Shown here piece by piece: positions 53,665 to 62,527 of a stretch of DNA of 64,000 nucleotides (the first letter of the stretch is position 1; every line of letters starts with the position of its first letter). The position numbers were made by a program, and so were the translations under genes. Under the pieces are notes generated by a model. The model was not told where the DNA came from and made no database searches. It saw nothing but the letters and a program-made list of their open reading frames with translations. The stretch comes from RPQJ01 sp963732375 (GTDB lineage Bacteria; Pseudomonadota; Gammaproteobacteria; Steroidobacterales; Steroidobacteraceae), in the NCBI GenBank assembly GCA_963732375.1, contig CAVSZE010000015.1:124001-188000 (forward strand). Reading direction: 5' to 3'.

Positions 53665-54948
53665 TCAGCGCTCCGCGAGAGTCTGCGCCGTGCCGCTGCC
53701 GCCGGCGCGCCGTGCGGCCGAGAGCGCCGCGACCTTGGTGCCGGGCGGCGGTCGGTCGTAAAAGTAATTCTTCACGCCATCGCGAATGGCCTCGGCCAGG
53801 CGCTGCTGCTGGTCGGCATCGCGCAACCTGCGCTCGTCGGCCGCATTGGAAATGAAAGCCGTCTCCACCAGCATGGACGGAATGTCCGGCGACTTGAGCA
53901 CCACGAACCCGGCGTGCTGCACGCGCGGGCGGTGCACGGTGCCGATGCGGCGCAGCGAGGCGAGCACGCTGTCGGCTGCGTCGACGCTGCTGCTCACCGA
54001 TTCTTTCTGCGTAACGTCGAGCAGTACCGACGCGAGCAGGTCGTCCTTGTCATCCAGCGACACGCCGCCCTTGAGGTCGGCAGCGTTCTCGCTCTCGGCC
54101 AGCCAGCGCGCGGCTTCGTCGGACGCGCCGCGCAGCGAAAGCACGTACACCGACGACCCGCTGACGTCGCCCTTGCGAACGGAATCCGCGTGCACCGAAA
54201 CGAACATGTCCGCGCCGAGCTGGCGCGCCTTGCGCGTGCGGCCGCCGAGGGTAATGAAATAGTCGCCATCGCGAATCAGTACGGCACGCATGCCGGGTTC
54301 CGCGTCGATCGCCGCGGCAAGACGCCGCGCGATCGCGAGCGTGACGTCCTTTTCCCGCGTGCCGCCACGGCCGAGTGCGCCGGGGTCCTGCCCGCCGTGG
54401 CCCGCGTCCACCGCGATGACGAGGTCCCGGCCGTTCACGCTGGCGACGGCCAGGCGCTTGACGGGGCTCGCGGCCTCGGGCGTGGCAGCGGCCAGGCCGG
54501 CCGCAGCAGAAGCGGACACGGTACTCGCGGCCGGCGCCGTGGACGACGGCAGTTCCACGACCAGTCGATGGCCGGCGCTGCCCTCCGGACCGACCATGAA
54601 ACTGCGCATGTCGCGCGCGTGGTCCAGGTCGAGCACCACGCGCAATCCATGCTCGGCTTGCGGCCCGGAGCGCACACTCTTCACCGGGCCCTGCCCCGTC
54701 GGCAGGACGCCGGGCGACGCCAGTTCGGCATTATCGAGGTCGATCACGATGCGGTCCGGATTCTCGACCGCGAACACCTCGTATTTCGCGGGACCCGATA
54801 GATCCAGCACCAGCCGCGTGCCCTCGGGGCCGGACCAGAGGCGGACATCGTTGACTCGTGTGGGTGTCGCGGCCGCTGCCGCCAGCGCCGCCAGCAGCGC
54901 GGCCGATGCCATCAGATTCCGTGTGAACTGGGCCGGGCGCGAAATCAT
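53665..54948 (-). CDS. amiB: N-acetylmuramoyl-L-alanine amidase (AmiB/AmiC type) with AMIN domain
   Basis: Periplasmic zinc amidase that splits septal peptidoglycan for daughter-cell separation. It has 427 aa: signal peptide (~1-28, ending AAAAT), septum-targeting AMIN domain (~30-140), an Ala-rich linker, and the Amidase_3 domain with 'VIAVDAGHGGQDPGALGRGGTREKDV' (zinc His and Glu) and 'DMFVSVHADSV'. No LysM repeat is seen, unlike E. coli AmiB. The start site lacks a clear ribosome-binding site. Preceded by an AT-rich 74-bp gap (54949-55022) that likely holds a promoter. Confidence 0.93.
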   Translation of the reverse strand: MISRPAQFTRNLMASAALLAALAAAAATPTRVNDVRLWSGPEGTRLVLDLSGPAKYEVFAVENPDRIVIDLDNAELASPGVLPTGQGPVKSVRSGPQAEHGLRVVLDLDHARDMRSFMVGPEGSAGHRLVVELPSSTAPAASTVSASAAAGLAAATPEAASPVKRLAVASVNGRDLVIAVDAGHGGQDPGALGRGGTREKDVTLAIARRLAAAIDAEPGMRAVLIRDGDYFITLGGRTRKARQLGADMFVSVHADSVRKGDVSGSSVYVLSLRGASDEAARWLAESENAADLKGGVSLDDKDDLLASVLLDVTQKESVSSSVDAADSVLASLRRIGTVHRPRVQHAGFVVLKSPDIPSMLVETAFISNAADERRLRDADQQQRLAEAIRDGVKNYFYDRPPPGTKVAALSAARRAGGSGTAQTLAER

Positions 54949-55022
54949 GCCGCGGAATCTACGCCGTCGACGATATTATTTCAATTAAATTATGAAGATA
55001 CGCGACGTTTATCAGGTTACGT

Positions 55023-55487
55023 CTAGACAAGCCGAGTGAGTACGCGCCACCCGGCCTCACTGGCGGCCGTGATTTCCACCGTCCTGCCGTCATCGAGATA
55101 GGCGAGGTTGAGCGACAAGTCGGGGACGCCGAGCCGACCCTCGGCCCGCTCCGGCCACTCGACGAGAAGCAGGCTCCGCGGCGTCGCGAGGTCGCGGAGG
55201 CCGAGATCGTCCAGCTCGGACGGGTGGCGCAGCCGGTACAGGTCGCAGTGATTCACGTCACGGCCCGCCAGCCGGTAGGGCTCGATCAACGTGTAGGTCG
55301 GGCTGCGCGCCGCGCCATCGTGCCCGAGGGCCGCCAGCAGGCCGCCGACCAGCGTCGTCTTGCCGGCGCCGAGATCGCCGGTCAATCCAATGACCAGCGC
55401 GCCGGGCTCGTCGGCGCCCAGCAGCGCTTTCGCGAGCCGGGCGCCCAGTTCGCGTGTCTCCACCGCATCTGAGGCTGTCAATCGCAC
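55023..55487 (-). CDS. tsaE: tRNA t6A biosynthesis ATPase TsaE
   Basis: P-loop ATPase that drives the TsaBDE complex making threonylcarbamoyl-A37 in ANN-reading tRNAs. It has 154 aa: 'TRELGARLAKAL', Walker A 'GDLGAGKTTLVGGLLAALG', 'SPTYTLIEPYRL', 'VNHCDLYRL' and 'LLLVEWPER'. The GTG at 55487 overlaps the nnr stop region by 10 bp; there is no good ribosome-binding site, so translational coupling is likely. Confidence 0.95.
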   Translation of the reverse strand: MRLTASDAVETRELGARLAKALLGADEPGALVIGLTGDLGAGKTTLVGGLLAALGHDGAARSPTYTLIEPYRLAGRDVNHCDLYRLRHPSELDDLGLRDLATPRSLLLVEWPERAEGRLGVPDLSLNLAYLDDGRTVEITAASEAGWRVLTRLV

Positions 55488-56959
55488 GCCGGATTCACGC
55501 AAGCGCGGACCTGCCGAAGCACATCGCTCGCGAGCATGCCCCGCTCGCCCGCCCGCGAGGCGAGATCCCCCGCCTGCGCATGCGCAAAGACGCCCGCCTG
55601 TGCTGCGAGCGCGAGATCGCCGCACTGCGCGACGATACCGGCAACCACTCCGGTGAGGACGTCACCCATGCCGCCCGCGGCCATGCCCGGGTTGCCTCGG
55701 TCGCACACGAAGGCGGGTCCGCCGGGCGGGTACACGATGGTGCCCGCGCCCTTCAGCACCGCAACGCCGCCGTACCTGGCCTGCAGCTCACGCGCGGAAC
55801 ACAGGCGATCGGCCTGTACCGCGGCCGGCGTGGTGCCGAGCAGGCGCGCGGCCTCACCAGGGTGAGGTGTAAGGACCCAGTGATCGCATGAGCGCGGATG
55901 GGCGGCGAGCCAGTTGAGCGCATCGGCGTCCATCACCAGCGGCAGGCCGCTGCCGACTGCCGCCTCGATGAGTTCCTCGGCCCAGGCGCCCTTTCCCAGC
56001 CCAGGCCCTGCCGCTATGACCGTCGCCCTCCTGAGACAAGGCTCGAGGTCGGCCACAGACGACGCGCCGACGCACATGAGTTCGGGCCGGGCGGTCGCGA
56101 TCGAGGAATTGCCGGGGTGAACGGCCAGCGTAACCAGGCCGGCTCCCGCGCGCAGCGCAGCCTCGCCCGCAAGCCTCGCCGCGCCTGGCATGCCGAGTCC
56201 GCCACCGATGACCAGCACGTGCCCGTGACTGCCCTTGTTCGAGGTACGCGCCCGACGCGGCAATGCCCGCAGCACCGCGTCCTCGCCAATCAGTCGCGCA
56301 ACGGGAATCGTCCCGTCGTAGCACTCGGCGGGCACGCCGAGGTCGTCCACAATCACTCGACCCGCGTGATCGAGGCCGTTACCGACATACAAGCCCTGCT
56401 TCCGGCCGATGAAGGTCACCGTGATTTCCGCGCGAACCGCAATACCCAGCACCGCACCGCTGTCGGCGTGCAGGCCGGACGGTATGTCGACGGATACGAC
56501 GGGTCGCCCGGACGCGTTGATGGCGGCGATCATCTCCGCGGCGTCGCCGCCCACCGCGCGTGCGAGGCCCGTACCGAAGAGCGCGTCCACGATGACGTCG
56601 GCCTCGAGCACTGACGGAGACCAGCGATCGCAGCAGCCGCCGTCGGCCACGTAGTCGTCGTACGCACGACGCGCGTCTCCCGAGAGCGCCCGCGGGTCGC
56701 CGAGCGTGGCGACCGCCGTACCGAGTCCGCGCGCGCGCGCGAGGCGCGCGACGACGTAGCCGTCGCCGCCATTGTTTCCCGGCCCGCACAGCACGGTGAT
56801 GGCCCTCGCTGCCGGCCACAGCGCGCAGAGCGCATCGAGCGTCGCCCCTCCCGCACGGCACATCAACTGGTAGCCCTCGATGCCGCACCCGCCGATGGCG
56901 CGACGATCTAGGTCGCGCACCTGCGAGGCTGAGTAGATGGCGCCTGCGAGCGAGTGCAT
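55478..56959 (-). CDS. nnr: Bifunctional NAD(P)H-hydrate epimerase and ADP-dependent dehydratase
   Basis: Repairs NAD(P)H damaged by hydration: the N-terminal YjeF_N domain (~1-215, 'LCGPGNNGGDGYVVARLA', 'VDIPSGLHADSGAVLG') epimerises it and the C-terminal ribokinase-like domain (~225-490, 'GSHGHVLVIGGGLGMPGAARLA', 'VLTPHPGEAARLLGT', 'GGMGDVLTGVVAGIVAQ') dehydrates it. It has 493 aa from the ATG at 56959. A TATAAT box (56972-56967) ends 7 bases before that ATG, so the message may be leaderless. Divergent from queG. Confidence 0.95.
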   Translation of the reverse strand: MHSLAGAIYSASQVRDLDRRAIGGCGIEGYQLMCRAGGATLDALCALWPAARAITVLCGPGNNGGDGYVVARLARARGLGTAVATLGDPRALSGDARRAYDDYVADGGCCDRWSPSVLEADVIVDALFGTGLARAVGGDAAEMIAAINASGRPVVSVDIPSGLHADSGAVLGIAVRAEITVTFIGRKQGLYVGNGLDHAGRVIVDDLGVPAECYDGTIPVARLIGEDAVLRALPRRARTSNKGSHGHVLVIGGGLGMPGAARLAGEAALRAGAGLVTLAVHPGNSSIATARPELMCVGASSVADLEPCLRRATVIAAGPGLGKGAWAEELIEAAVGSGLPLVMDADALNWLAAHPRSCDHWVLTPHPGEAARLLGTTPAAVQADRLCSARELQARYGGVAVLKGAGTIVYPPGGPAFVCDRGNPGMAAGGMGDVLTGVVAGIVAQCGDLALAAQAGVFAHAQAGDLASRAGERGMLASDVLRQVRACVNPACD

Positions 56960-56966
56960 GGCGGGC

Positions 56967-56974
56967 ATTATACT
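56967..56974. promoter_or_regulatory. Overlapping divergent -10 boxes between nnr and queG
   Basis: TATAAT on the minus strand (56972 to 56967) faces nnr and TATACT on the plus strand (56969-56974) faces queG; they share four bases, so only one polymerase can open the site at a time. -35 matches are poor on both sides. Confidence 0.45.
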
Positions 56975-57008
56975 GGCCGCGTCACCCGCACCGGTTGCAC
57001 GAGGCCAA

Positions 57009-58058
57009 TTGAACTTCGATCCCGCTGCGCTCGCCGCCCAGGTCAAGGCCTGGGGCCGCGAACTCGGATTCCAGAAAGTCGGCATCGCGGCGGTCGAATT
57101 GCCCGAGGACGAACAGCGCCTGCTGGCCTGGCTGGAAGCCGGGCATAACGGCGGAATGGAGTACATGGCGCGCCACGGAACACGCCGCGCGCGGCCCGCG
57201 GAGATCGTGCCCGGCACGGTACGAGTGATTTCGGCACGCATGGACTACTGGCCCGCATCCGCGGACGCCACGACGGTGCTTGGCGAGCCGACAATGGGCT
57301 ACGTGTCGCGCTATGCGCTGGGCCGCGACTACCACAAGCTGGTTCGCAACCGGCTCGCGCGGCTTGCAGACAGGCTCGCCGCGGCGGCGGGCGCCTCGGG
57401 CTATCGCGCATTCACCGACAGCGCACCGGTGCTGGAAAAGGCGCTCGCCCGCAACGCGGGCCTTGGCTGGATCGGCAAGCACACCAACCTGCTCGACCGG
57501 CAGGATGGTTCCTGGTTCTTCCTCGGCGAGGTGTTCACCGACCTGCCCTTGCCGCTCGACGAGCCCGTGACCAGCCATTGCGGCAGCTGCACGGCCTGCA
57601 TCGACGTCTGCCCGACGCAGGCGATCGTGGGGCCCTACCGACTCGACGCGCGGCGCTGCATCTCGTACCTGACGATCGAGCACCAGGGTCCGATCCCCGA
57701 GGAATTTCGCAAGGCGATCGGAAATCGAATCTACGGCTGTGACGACTGCCAGCTCGTCTGCCCGTGGAATCGCTACGCGAAGACCAGCACGGAACCCAGC
57801 TTCCAGCCTCGCAACGGACTGGACGCAGCGCGGCTCACCGCACTGTTCGACTGGACGGAAGCCCAGTTCGACGAACGACTGGCGGGCAGCGCGATCCGTC
57901 GCATCGGCCACCAGCGCTGGCTGCGCAACATCGCCATCGCACTCGGCAACACGCCGCGCACGCCCGATGTGATAGCCGCGCTCGAACGACGGCGCGAACA
58001 CGAAAGCGAGACGGTCCGGGAAGCGGTGGCCTGGGCGCTCGGAAGCGCCGCCAGCTAG
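57009..58058 (+). CDS. queG: Epoxyqueuosine reductase QueG
   Basis: Cobalamin- and Fe-S-dependent enzyme that reduces epoxyqueuosine to queuosine in tRNA, the last step of the pathway. It has 349 aa from a TTG at 57009 preceded by GAGG. Seen: 'QKVGIAAVELPEDEQRLLAWLEAGHNGGMEYM', two 4Fe-4S motifs 'CGSCTACIDVCPTQAI' and 'CDDCQLVCPW', and a C-terminal HEAT-like helical region. An ATG at 56958 is in frame and would add 17 unconserved residues overlapping the nnr start. The queuosine-precursor transporter at 16591-17361 fits with this gene. Confidence 0.95.
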   Translation: MNFDPAALAAQVKAWGRELGFQKVGIAAVELPEDEQRLLAWLEAGHNGGMEYMARHGTRRARPAEIVPGTVRVISARMDYWPASADATTVLGEPTMGYVSRYALGRDYHKLVRNRLARLADRLAAAAGASGYRAFTDSAPVLEKALARNAGLGWIGKHTNLLDRQDGSWFFLGEVFTDLPLPLDEPVTSHCGSCTACIDVCPTQAIVGPYRLDARRCISYLTIEHQGPIPEEFRKAIGNRIYGCDDCQLVCPWNRYAKTSTEPSFQPRNGLDAARLTALFDWTEAQFDERLAGSAIRRIGHQRWLRNIAIALGNTPRTPDVIAALERRREHESETVREAVAWALGSAAS

Positions 58059-58077
58059 TTAAGTTAATTTGCGCCGG

Positions 58078-58974
58078 TTACCGGCTGGGCGCCGACCGGT
58101 TGCCGGCCTGGTTGCCAAGGTCGCCGGTGGCCCGGCACTGCAGGTTGTCGATCAGCCGCGCGCGGCTCATGCGCGCCGCCGCAAGCACGACCACGTCCAC
58201 GTTGCGGCCCTGCGGATGCCCGAGCCTGCGAGCCATGCGCACTTCGAAGTAATCCGGGCGAAATCCAGCCGCGCGCAGCGCCTCCATGCCGTCGCGCTCG
58301 ATGCCAGCGATGTCGGTCTCACCCGATTCGAGTCGCCGGCGCGCGCGGTCGAGCGCGCGGTAGAGTTGCGGCGCGCGAACCCGCTCCTCCGGCGTCAGGT
58401 AGCGGTTGCGCGAACTGAGCGCGAGACCGTCTTCTGCGCGCACCGTGGGCGCGCCGACAATCCTGACCGGCAGGCAAAGGTCCTCGACCGAAGTACGAAT
58501 CACCGTGAGCTGCTGGTAGTCCTTCTCGCCGAAAATCGCCACGTCGGGCTGCACCAGGTTCAGCAGCTTGACCACCACCGTGGCCACGCCCTGGAAATGC
58601 CCGGGCCGGAAAGCTCCGCAGAGGATGTTCGAGAGATCGGGCACGTCCACGAAGGTGCTGCCTGCCGAGCCCTTCGGGTACATTTCCTCGACGGTGGGCA
58701 GGAACAGCACGTCGGCGCCGAGTTCCGACAGCAGCGCGACATCCGCGTCGGGCGTGCGCGGGTAGGCATTGAAGTCCTCGTTCGGCCCGAACTGCAGCGG
58801 ATTGACGAACACGCTGGCGACCACGCGGCGCGCGTGCGTATGCGCCGCGCCCACCAGGCTCGCGTGACCCGCATGCAGGTTGCCCATGGTCGGCACGAAC
58901 GCAATGCTCTCGCGTGCCAGGCGCCACTCGAGCACCAGGTCGCGCAGGTCTGCAATGCGCGTGATTATCCGCAT
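58078..58974 (-). CDS. panC: Pantothenate synthetase
   Basis: ATP-dependent ligase that joins pantoate and beta-alanine. It has 298 aa: 'FVPTMGNLHAGHASLVGAA' (the HIGH-like nucleotide-binding motif with MGxLHxGH), 'SVFVNPLQFGPNEDFNAYPR', 'FGEKDYQQLTVIR' and 'LALSSRNRYLTPEER'. The C-terminal ~18 residues extend past the usual end. Cotranscribed with panB, 11 bp upstream; panD is not here. Confidence 0.96.
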   Translation of the reverse strand: MRIITRIADLRDLVLEWRLARESIAFVPTMGNLHAGHASLVGAAHTHARRVVASVFVNPLQFGPNEDFNAYPRTPDADVALLSELGADVLFLPTVEEMYPKGSAGSTFVDVPDLSNILCGAFRPGHFQGVATVVVKLLNLVQPDVAIFGEKDYQQLTVIRTSVEDLCLPVRIVGAPTVRAEDGLALSSRNRYLTPEERVRAPQLYRALDRARRRLESGETDIAGIERDGMEALRAAGFRPDYFEVRMARRLGHPQGRNVDVVVLAAARMSRARLIDNLQCRATGDLGNQAGNRSAPSR

Positions 58975-58985
58975 CGCGTCGGCTG

Positions 58986-59813
58986 CTAGAAGCAGTGCTC
59001 GGCGGCCGGGTAGGCGCGCGACTTGACCGCCTGCACGTACGCCTTCAGGCCCTCGAGCGGGCTGTCGTGGCCGACCATGAAGTTCTGCACGAACCGCGGC
59101 TTGCGGCCCGGCGTGATGTCGAGCACGTCGTAGAGCACCAGGATCTGGCCATCGGTGTCGGGGCCCGCGCCGATGCCGATCACGGGCACGTGCAGCTCCG
59201 CCGTGATCTCCTTGCCGAGCTGGTTCGGAATGCACTCGAGCAGCACGATGTCGGCTCCTGCATCCTGCAGTGCCTTCGCGTCGCGGCGCATCTGGTCGGC
59301 GACCGCTTCTTCGCGTCCCTGGACCCTGAAGCCGCCGGTCTTGTGCACCGACTGCGGCCTGAGGCCGAGGTGCGCGCAGACCGCGATGTCGTGGCTCGCC
59401 AGGAACTCGACGATGCCCACCTGGCCGGCACCGCCCTCGAGCTTGACCATCTTGGCACCGCCCTCCTGCATCAGGCGCATGGCGTTGTCCAGCGCCTTCT
59501 CCCGTGAGGTGTAGGTCATGAACGGCATGTCGGCCATCAGGAACGGCCGTGACAGGCCCATGGCCACTGCGCGGCAGTGGTAGATGATATTTTCGAGCGT
59601 TACCGGGACCGTCGTGTCGTGGCCCTGGATCACCATGCCGAGCGAATCGCCCACCAGCACCAGGTCGGCGTCCGCCTCGTCCACCAGCGCGGCAAAGCTC
59701 GCGTCGTAGCAGGTGATGCTGGCGATCTTCTCTTCGCCAGCCTTCATCTGCTGCAGAGTCGAGACGGTCACTGGTGGGCGGGCCGAACCGCGCAGTTGAA
59801 GTTGTGTGTACAT
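58986..59813 (-). CDS. panB: 3-methyl-2-oxobutanoate hydroxymethyltransferase
   Basis: Makes ketopantoate, first step of pantothenate and CoA synthesis. It has 275 aa: 'ASITCYDASFAALVDEADADLVLVGDSLGMVIQGHDTTVPVTLE' (Mg-binding Asp), 'GGAKMVKLEGG', 'AHLGLRPQSVHKTGGFRVQGR', 'VIGIGAGPDTDGQILVLYD'. The ATG at 59813 was used: GAGG lies 8 bases upstream and the longer frame (to 59858) is unlike the family N-terminus. Confidence 0.97.
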   Translation of the reverse strand: MYTQLQLRGSARPPVTVSTLQQMKAGEEKIASITCYDASFAALVDEADADLVLVGDSLGMVIQGHDTTVPVTLENIIYHCRAVAMGLSRPFLMADMPFMTYTSREKALDNAMRLMQEGGAKMVKLEGGAGQVGIVEFLASHDIAVCAHLGLRPQSVHKTGGFRVQGREEAVADQMRRDAKALQDAGADIVLLECIPNQLGKEITAELHVPVIGIGAGPDTDGQILVLYDVLDITPGRKPRFVQNFMVGHDSPLEGLKAYVQAVKSRAYPAAEHCF

Positions 59814-59874
59814 GGGGCGGCCTCGAGGAGGCGGCAAGGATGACCGAGCCGCCCCCAAACATCAACGCCGGAGA

Positions 59875-60564
59875 CTACAGCAGGCTCTTCATGGGGTTGA
59901 AGAAGTGCCGGCCCTTGCGGGCGCGGGCGATCTCGGCCAGCAGGCTCGTGTAGTCGCTCTCGCTGCCGACCGGGTCTATTTCAGCCGCATTCACCGTCAG
60001 CACCGGGCAGGCGTCGTACTGCAGGAAGAACCGGGCATACGACTCCGCCAGCCGCTCCAGGTATCGGCGTTCGATCGCCTGCTCGTAGGCGATACCGCGG
60101 CGTCCGATGCGCTCGAGCAGCACGTCGACCGGCGCCTGCAGGTAGACGACCAGGTCCGGCACCGGCGCGTCGATCGCCAGGCGCGCGTAGACCTGCTGGT
60201 ACAGTTCAAACTCCCCGTCGTCCAGCGTGAGCCGCGCAAACAGGCGATCTTTCTCGAGCAGGTAATCCGCGACCCGGACGCGCTGGAACATGTCCTGCTG
60301 CCGCAGTTCCTGCATCTGCCGTGCGCGCTGGAACAGGAAATAGAGCTGCGTCTGGAACGCCGCCGCCCTCGGGTTGCGATAGAAGCGCTCGAGGAACGGG
60401 TTCTCCTCGCCCTGCTCCAGCACCAGGTCGCTGCCAAAGCTGGCCGCCAGGCGACGCGCGAGGCTGGTTTTGCCGACGCCGATCGGTCCCTCCACCACCA
60501 CGAAACGATGCGGCACGCTGACCACCTGCTCCGGATCCCCTGCCTTCTGCGGTCGCTGATTCAT
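59875..60564 (-). CDS. Deoxynucleoside kinase (dNK family)
   Basis: Phosphorylates deoxynucleosides for salvage. It has 229 aa: P-loop 'VVVEGPIGVGKTSLARRLA' (~22-40), 'EENPFLERFYRNP', 'FQTQLYFLFQRARQM', 'DYLLEKDRLFA' (DRS-like) and a lid 'ERIGRRGIAYEQAIERRYLERL'. It resembles the deoxyadenosine/deoxyguanosine kinase group more than thymidine kinase, but the substrate is not settled. It overlaps folK by 4 bp (ATGA) and sits in the folK-panB-panC cluster. Confidence 0.85.
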   Translation of the reverse strand: MNQRPQKAGDPEQVVSVPHRFVVVEGPIGVGKTSLARRLAASFGSDLVLEQGEENPFLERFYRNPRAAAFQTQLYFLFQRARQMQELRQQDMFQRVRVADYLLEKDRLFARLTLDDGEFELYQQVYARLAIDAPVPDLVVYLQAPVDVLLERIGRRGIAYEQAIERRYLERLAESYARFFLQYDACPVLTVNAAEIDPVGSESDYTSLLAEIARARKGRHFFNPMKSLL

Positions 60565-61061
60565 GCGGCAATCCGCGCAAGGCCGGCCGAAGGCACGTTT
60601 GCCAACAGCGTCCTGACCCGACCCAGGCCCGGCACGTCGAGGTCCGGCGCGATCTCGGCGAGCGGCGCCAGCACGAAGGCGCGCCCTGCAATTCCCGGGT
60701 GAGGCACGGTAAGTCCCGGCTCCTCAATGCGCGCCGTGCCGTGCACGAGCAGGTCGAGGTCGATGCGGCGCGGTCCCCAGCGCACGACTGGTCGCGCACG
60801 ACCTAGCCGCTGCTCGATCGATTGCAGTTCCGCGAGGAATTCCCTGGGAGCGATCGTCGTCAGCATGCCTGCCACTGCGTTGACGAAGTCCGGCTGCGCG
60901 ACCGGGCCGAATGGCGGCGACCGGTAGAGCGGCGAGCGCAGTACTAGCCGGGCGCCACGCACGGCCGCGAGCGCCTCGAATGCGCGCTCAATCTGTGCAC
61001 TCGGGTCGTCCAGGTTGCTGCCGAGCGCAACGTAGGCGGGAATCCAGTGCGTCTCGGTCAC
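60561..61061 (-). CDS. folK: 2-amino-4-hydroxy-6-hydroxymethyldihydropteridine diphosphokinase
   Basis: HPPK, the pyrophosphokinase just before dihydropteroate synthase in folate synthesis. It has 166 aa: 'YVALGSNLDDPSAQIERAFEAL', 'SPLYRSPPFGPVAQPDFVNAVAGM' and 'WGPRRIDLDLLVHG...VPHPGIAGRAFVLAPLAEIAP' with the Mg-binding DLDLL. The GTG at 61061 overlaps the pcnB region's end by 20 bp upstream of its stop... in fact it starts 17 bases past the pcnB stop codon (61078-61080). Confidence 0.95.
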   Translation of the reverse strand: MTETHWIPAYVALGSNLDDPSAQIERAFEALAAVRGARLVLRSPLYRSPPFGPVAQPDFVNAVAGMLTTIAPREFLAELQSIEQRLGRARPVVRWGPRRIDLDLLVHGTARIEEPGLTVPHPGIAGRAFVLAPLAEIAPDLDVPGLGRVRTLLANVPSAGLARIAA

Positions 61062-61077
61062 CTGCGCACCCTGCCGC

Positions 61078-62439
61078 TCAGGTGGCGGGACGACGGGGCC
61101 GACGTGGACGCCGGCGGGAACGCGAGCGCGGTTCCGCATCGCCGGAACGCGGCTGGCTCTCCACCTCCGTGATCCGCTCGGCAGGTTCCATCTGCTGCAA
61201 GCGGGTCCACCAGGCGGCCAGTTCGGGATCGACCTCGCCGGACGCCGCGCGCAGCAGCAGGAAATCGTAGGCCGCACGGAAGCGCGGATGCTCGAGGAAG
61301 CGTGCGGCGCGCCGCCCCGCGCGGCGCTCGAAGCGCGGCTGCATCATGATGATGTCCTGCATCGGCATCGTGAATCGCTTCGGTACCGCGATGCGGCGCA
61401 CTTGGCGCGAGATCACTGCGTCGCAGGCCGGACCGAGGACAGCAGGATCATCCGGCAGCGGACCGTGCGGCGCGCCAGCCTCGCGCAGGATCGCGGGCCA
61501 CAGCAGCACCGCGAACAGGAAAGTCGGCGTGACGGACTTGTCCTCGCGCACGCGGTCGTCGGTGTTGGCGAGCCCGAGTTGCAGGAGCCGCGCGCCCGGC
61601 GAGTCCGGGGCGTCGTTCACCGCGCGCACCACGTCGGGCATCAGGTGCGACAGCAGGCCCATCCGCGCAAGCAGGTTGCAAGACGCGCCGGCCGAACCGG
61701 CCAGCAGCAGCTTCATCGCTTCGTCGAACAGCCGCGCGGGCGGCACGCCGTCGAGCAGGTAGGCGAGCTTGTGAAGCGGCGCCTCGGTCTCGGGATGCAA
61801 AGTGAAGCCGAGCTTCGCGGCGAAACGCGCCGCACGAAGCATGCGCACCGGATCCTCGCGGTAGCGCGTTTCCGGGTCGCCGATCATTCGCAATACGCGT
61901 GAGCGCGCATCCGGCACGCCGCCGACGTAGTCCCAGATCGAGTAGTCCTCGATGTTGTAGTAGAGCGCGTTCGCGGTGAAATCCCGTCGCCACACGTCTT
62001 CTTCGATGTTGCCGTAGAGGTTGTCGCGCAGGATGCGGCCCTGCGCATCGAGCACCCGGTGCTCCGCTTCGTCCACGCCGTGGTCTTCGTCGATCTCGGT
62101 GTGGGCTGCGCGGAAGGTTGCGACCTCGAGGATCTCTGGTCCGAAACGCACGTGCGCCAGGTGGAAGCGCCGCCCGATCAACCGGCAGTTGCGGAACAGC
62201 TTGCGGACCTGCTCAGGGTGGGCGTCCGTCGCAATGTCGAAATCCTTGGGGCTCAGGCCGAGCAGCAGGTCGCGCACGGCACCGCCGACCAGGAAGCCCT
62301 GGTAGCCGCCCTCGCGCAGGCGATAGAGCACCTTCAGGGCGCCCGGGGAGATATTGGCCCGCGAGATCGGATGGTCGGCGCGCGGGACGATGACGGGCGA
62401 CGGGAGGCCGGGGGTGACTGGAATTTCTGTGGGGAACAA
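61078..62439 (-). CDS. pcnB: Poly(A) polymerase I
   Basis: Adds 3' poly(A) tails that speed RNA decay. It has 453 aa of class II nucleotidyltransferase fold: 'YRLREGGYQGFLVGGAVRDLLLGLSPKDFDIATDA' (metal-binding DFD), 'RRDFTANALYYNIED' and 'EDPVRMLRAARFAAKLGF'. The C-terminal ~40 residues are Arg-rich. The TTG start at 62439 has GGAAG 9 bases upstream; E. coli pcnB likewise has an unusual start. First gene of pcnB-folK-dNK-panB-panC. Confidence 0.95.
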   Translation of the reverse strand: MFPTEIPVTPGLPSPVIVPRADHPISRANISPGALKVLYRLREGGYQGFLVGGAVRDLLLGLSPKDFDIATDAHPEQVRKLFRNCRLIGRRFHLAHVRFGPEILEVATFRAAHTEIDEDHGVDEAEHRVLDAQGRILRDNLYGNIEEDVWRRDFTANALYYNIEDYSIWDYVGGVPDARSRVLRMIGDPETRYREDPVRMLRAARFAAKLGFTLHPETEAPLHKLAYLLDGVPPARLFDEAMKLLLAGSAGASCNLLARMGLLSHLMPDVVRAVNDAPDSPGARLLQLGLANTDDRVREDKSVTPTFLFAVLLWPAILREAGAPHGPLPDDPAVLGPACDAVISRQVRRIAVPKRFTMPMQDIIMMQPRFERRAGRRAARFLEHPRFRAAYDFLLLRAASGEVDPELAAWWTRLQQMEPAERITEVESQPRSGDAEPRSRSRRRPRRPRRPAT

Positions 62440-62454
62440 TTATTCGGCTTCCGC

Positions 62455-62482
62455 TGGACCGGCAAAAACGGCTGCGTATAAT
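62455..62482 (+). promoter_or_regulatory. Promoter of tRNA-Glu
   Basis: TATAAT at 62477-62482 followed by ACGCGCCC is a strong stable-RNA type -10 and discriminator, 45 bases before the tRNA. The best -35 is TGGACC at 62455-62460 (four of six, 16-base spacing). It lies in the 88-bp divergent gap with pcnB. Confidence 0.65.
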
Positions 62483-62527
62483 ACGCGCCCTCGCGCAGGC
62501 TCCGACAGCCTGCCATTTTCCGGGCAC

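Noticed and set aside
54949..55022. AT-rich patch between tsaE and the amidase as an attachment site or origin-like element
   Set aside because: Only about 40 AT-rich bases, no direct repeats and no DnaA-box run; a promoter is a simpler reading.
57009..57011. Alternative queG start at the ATG at 56958
   Set aside because: It would place the start codon ahead of the likely queG transcription start and add residues unlike the family; kept as a second choice only.
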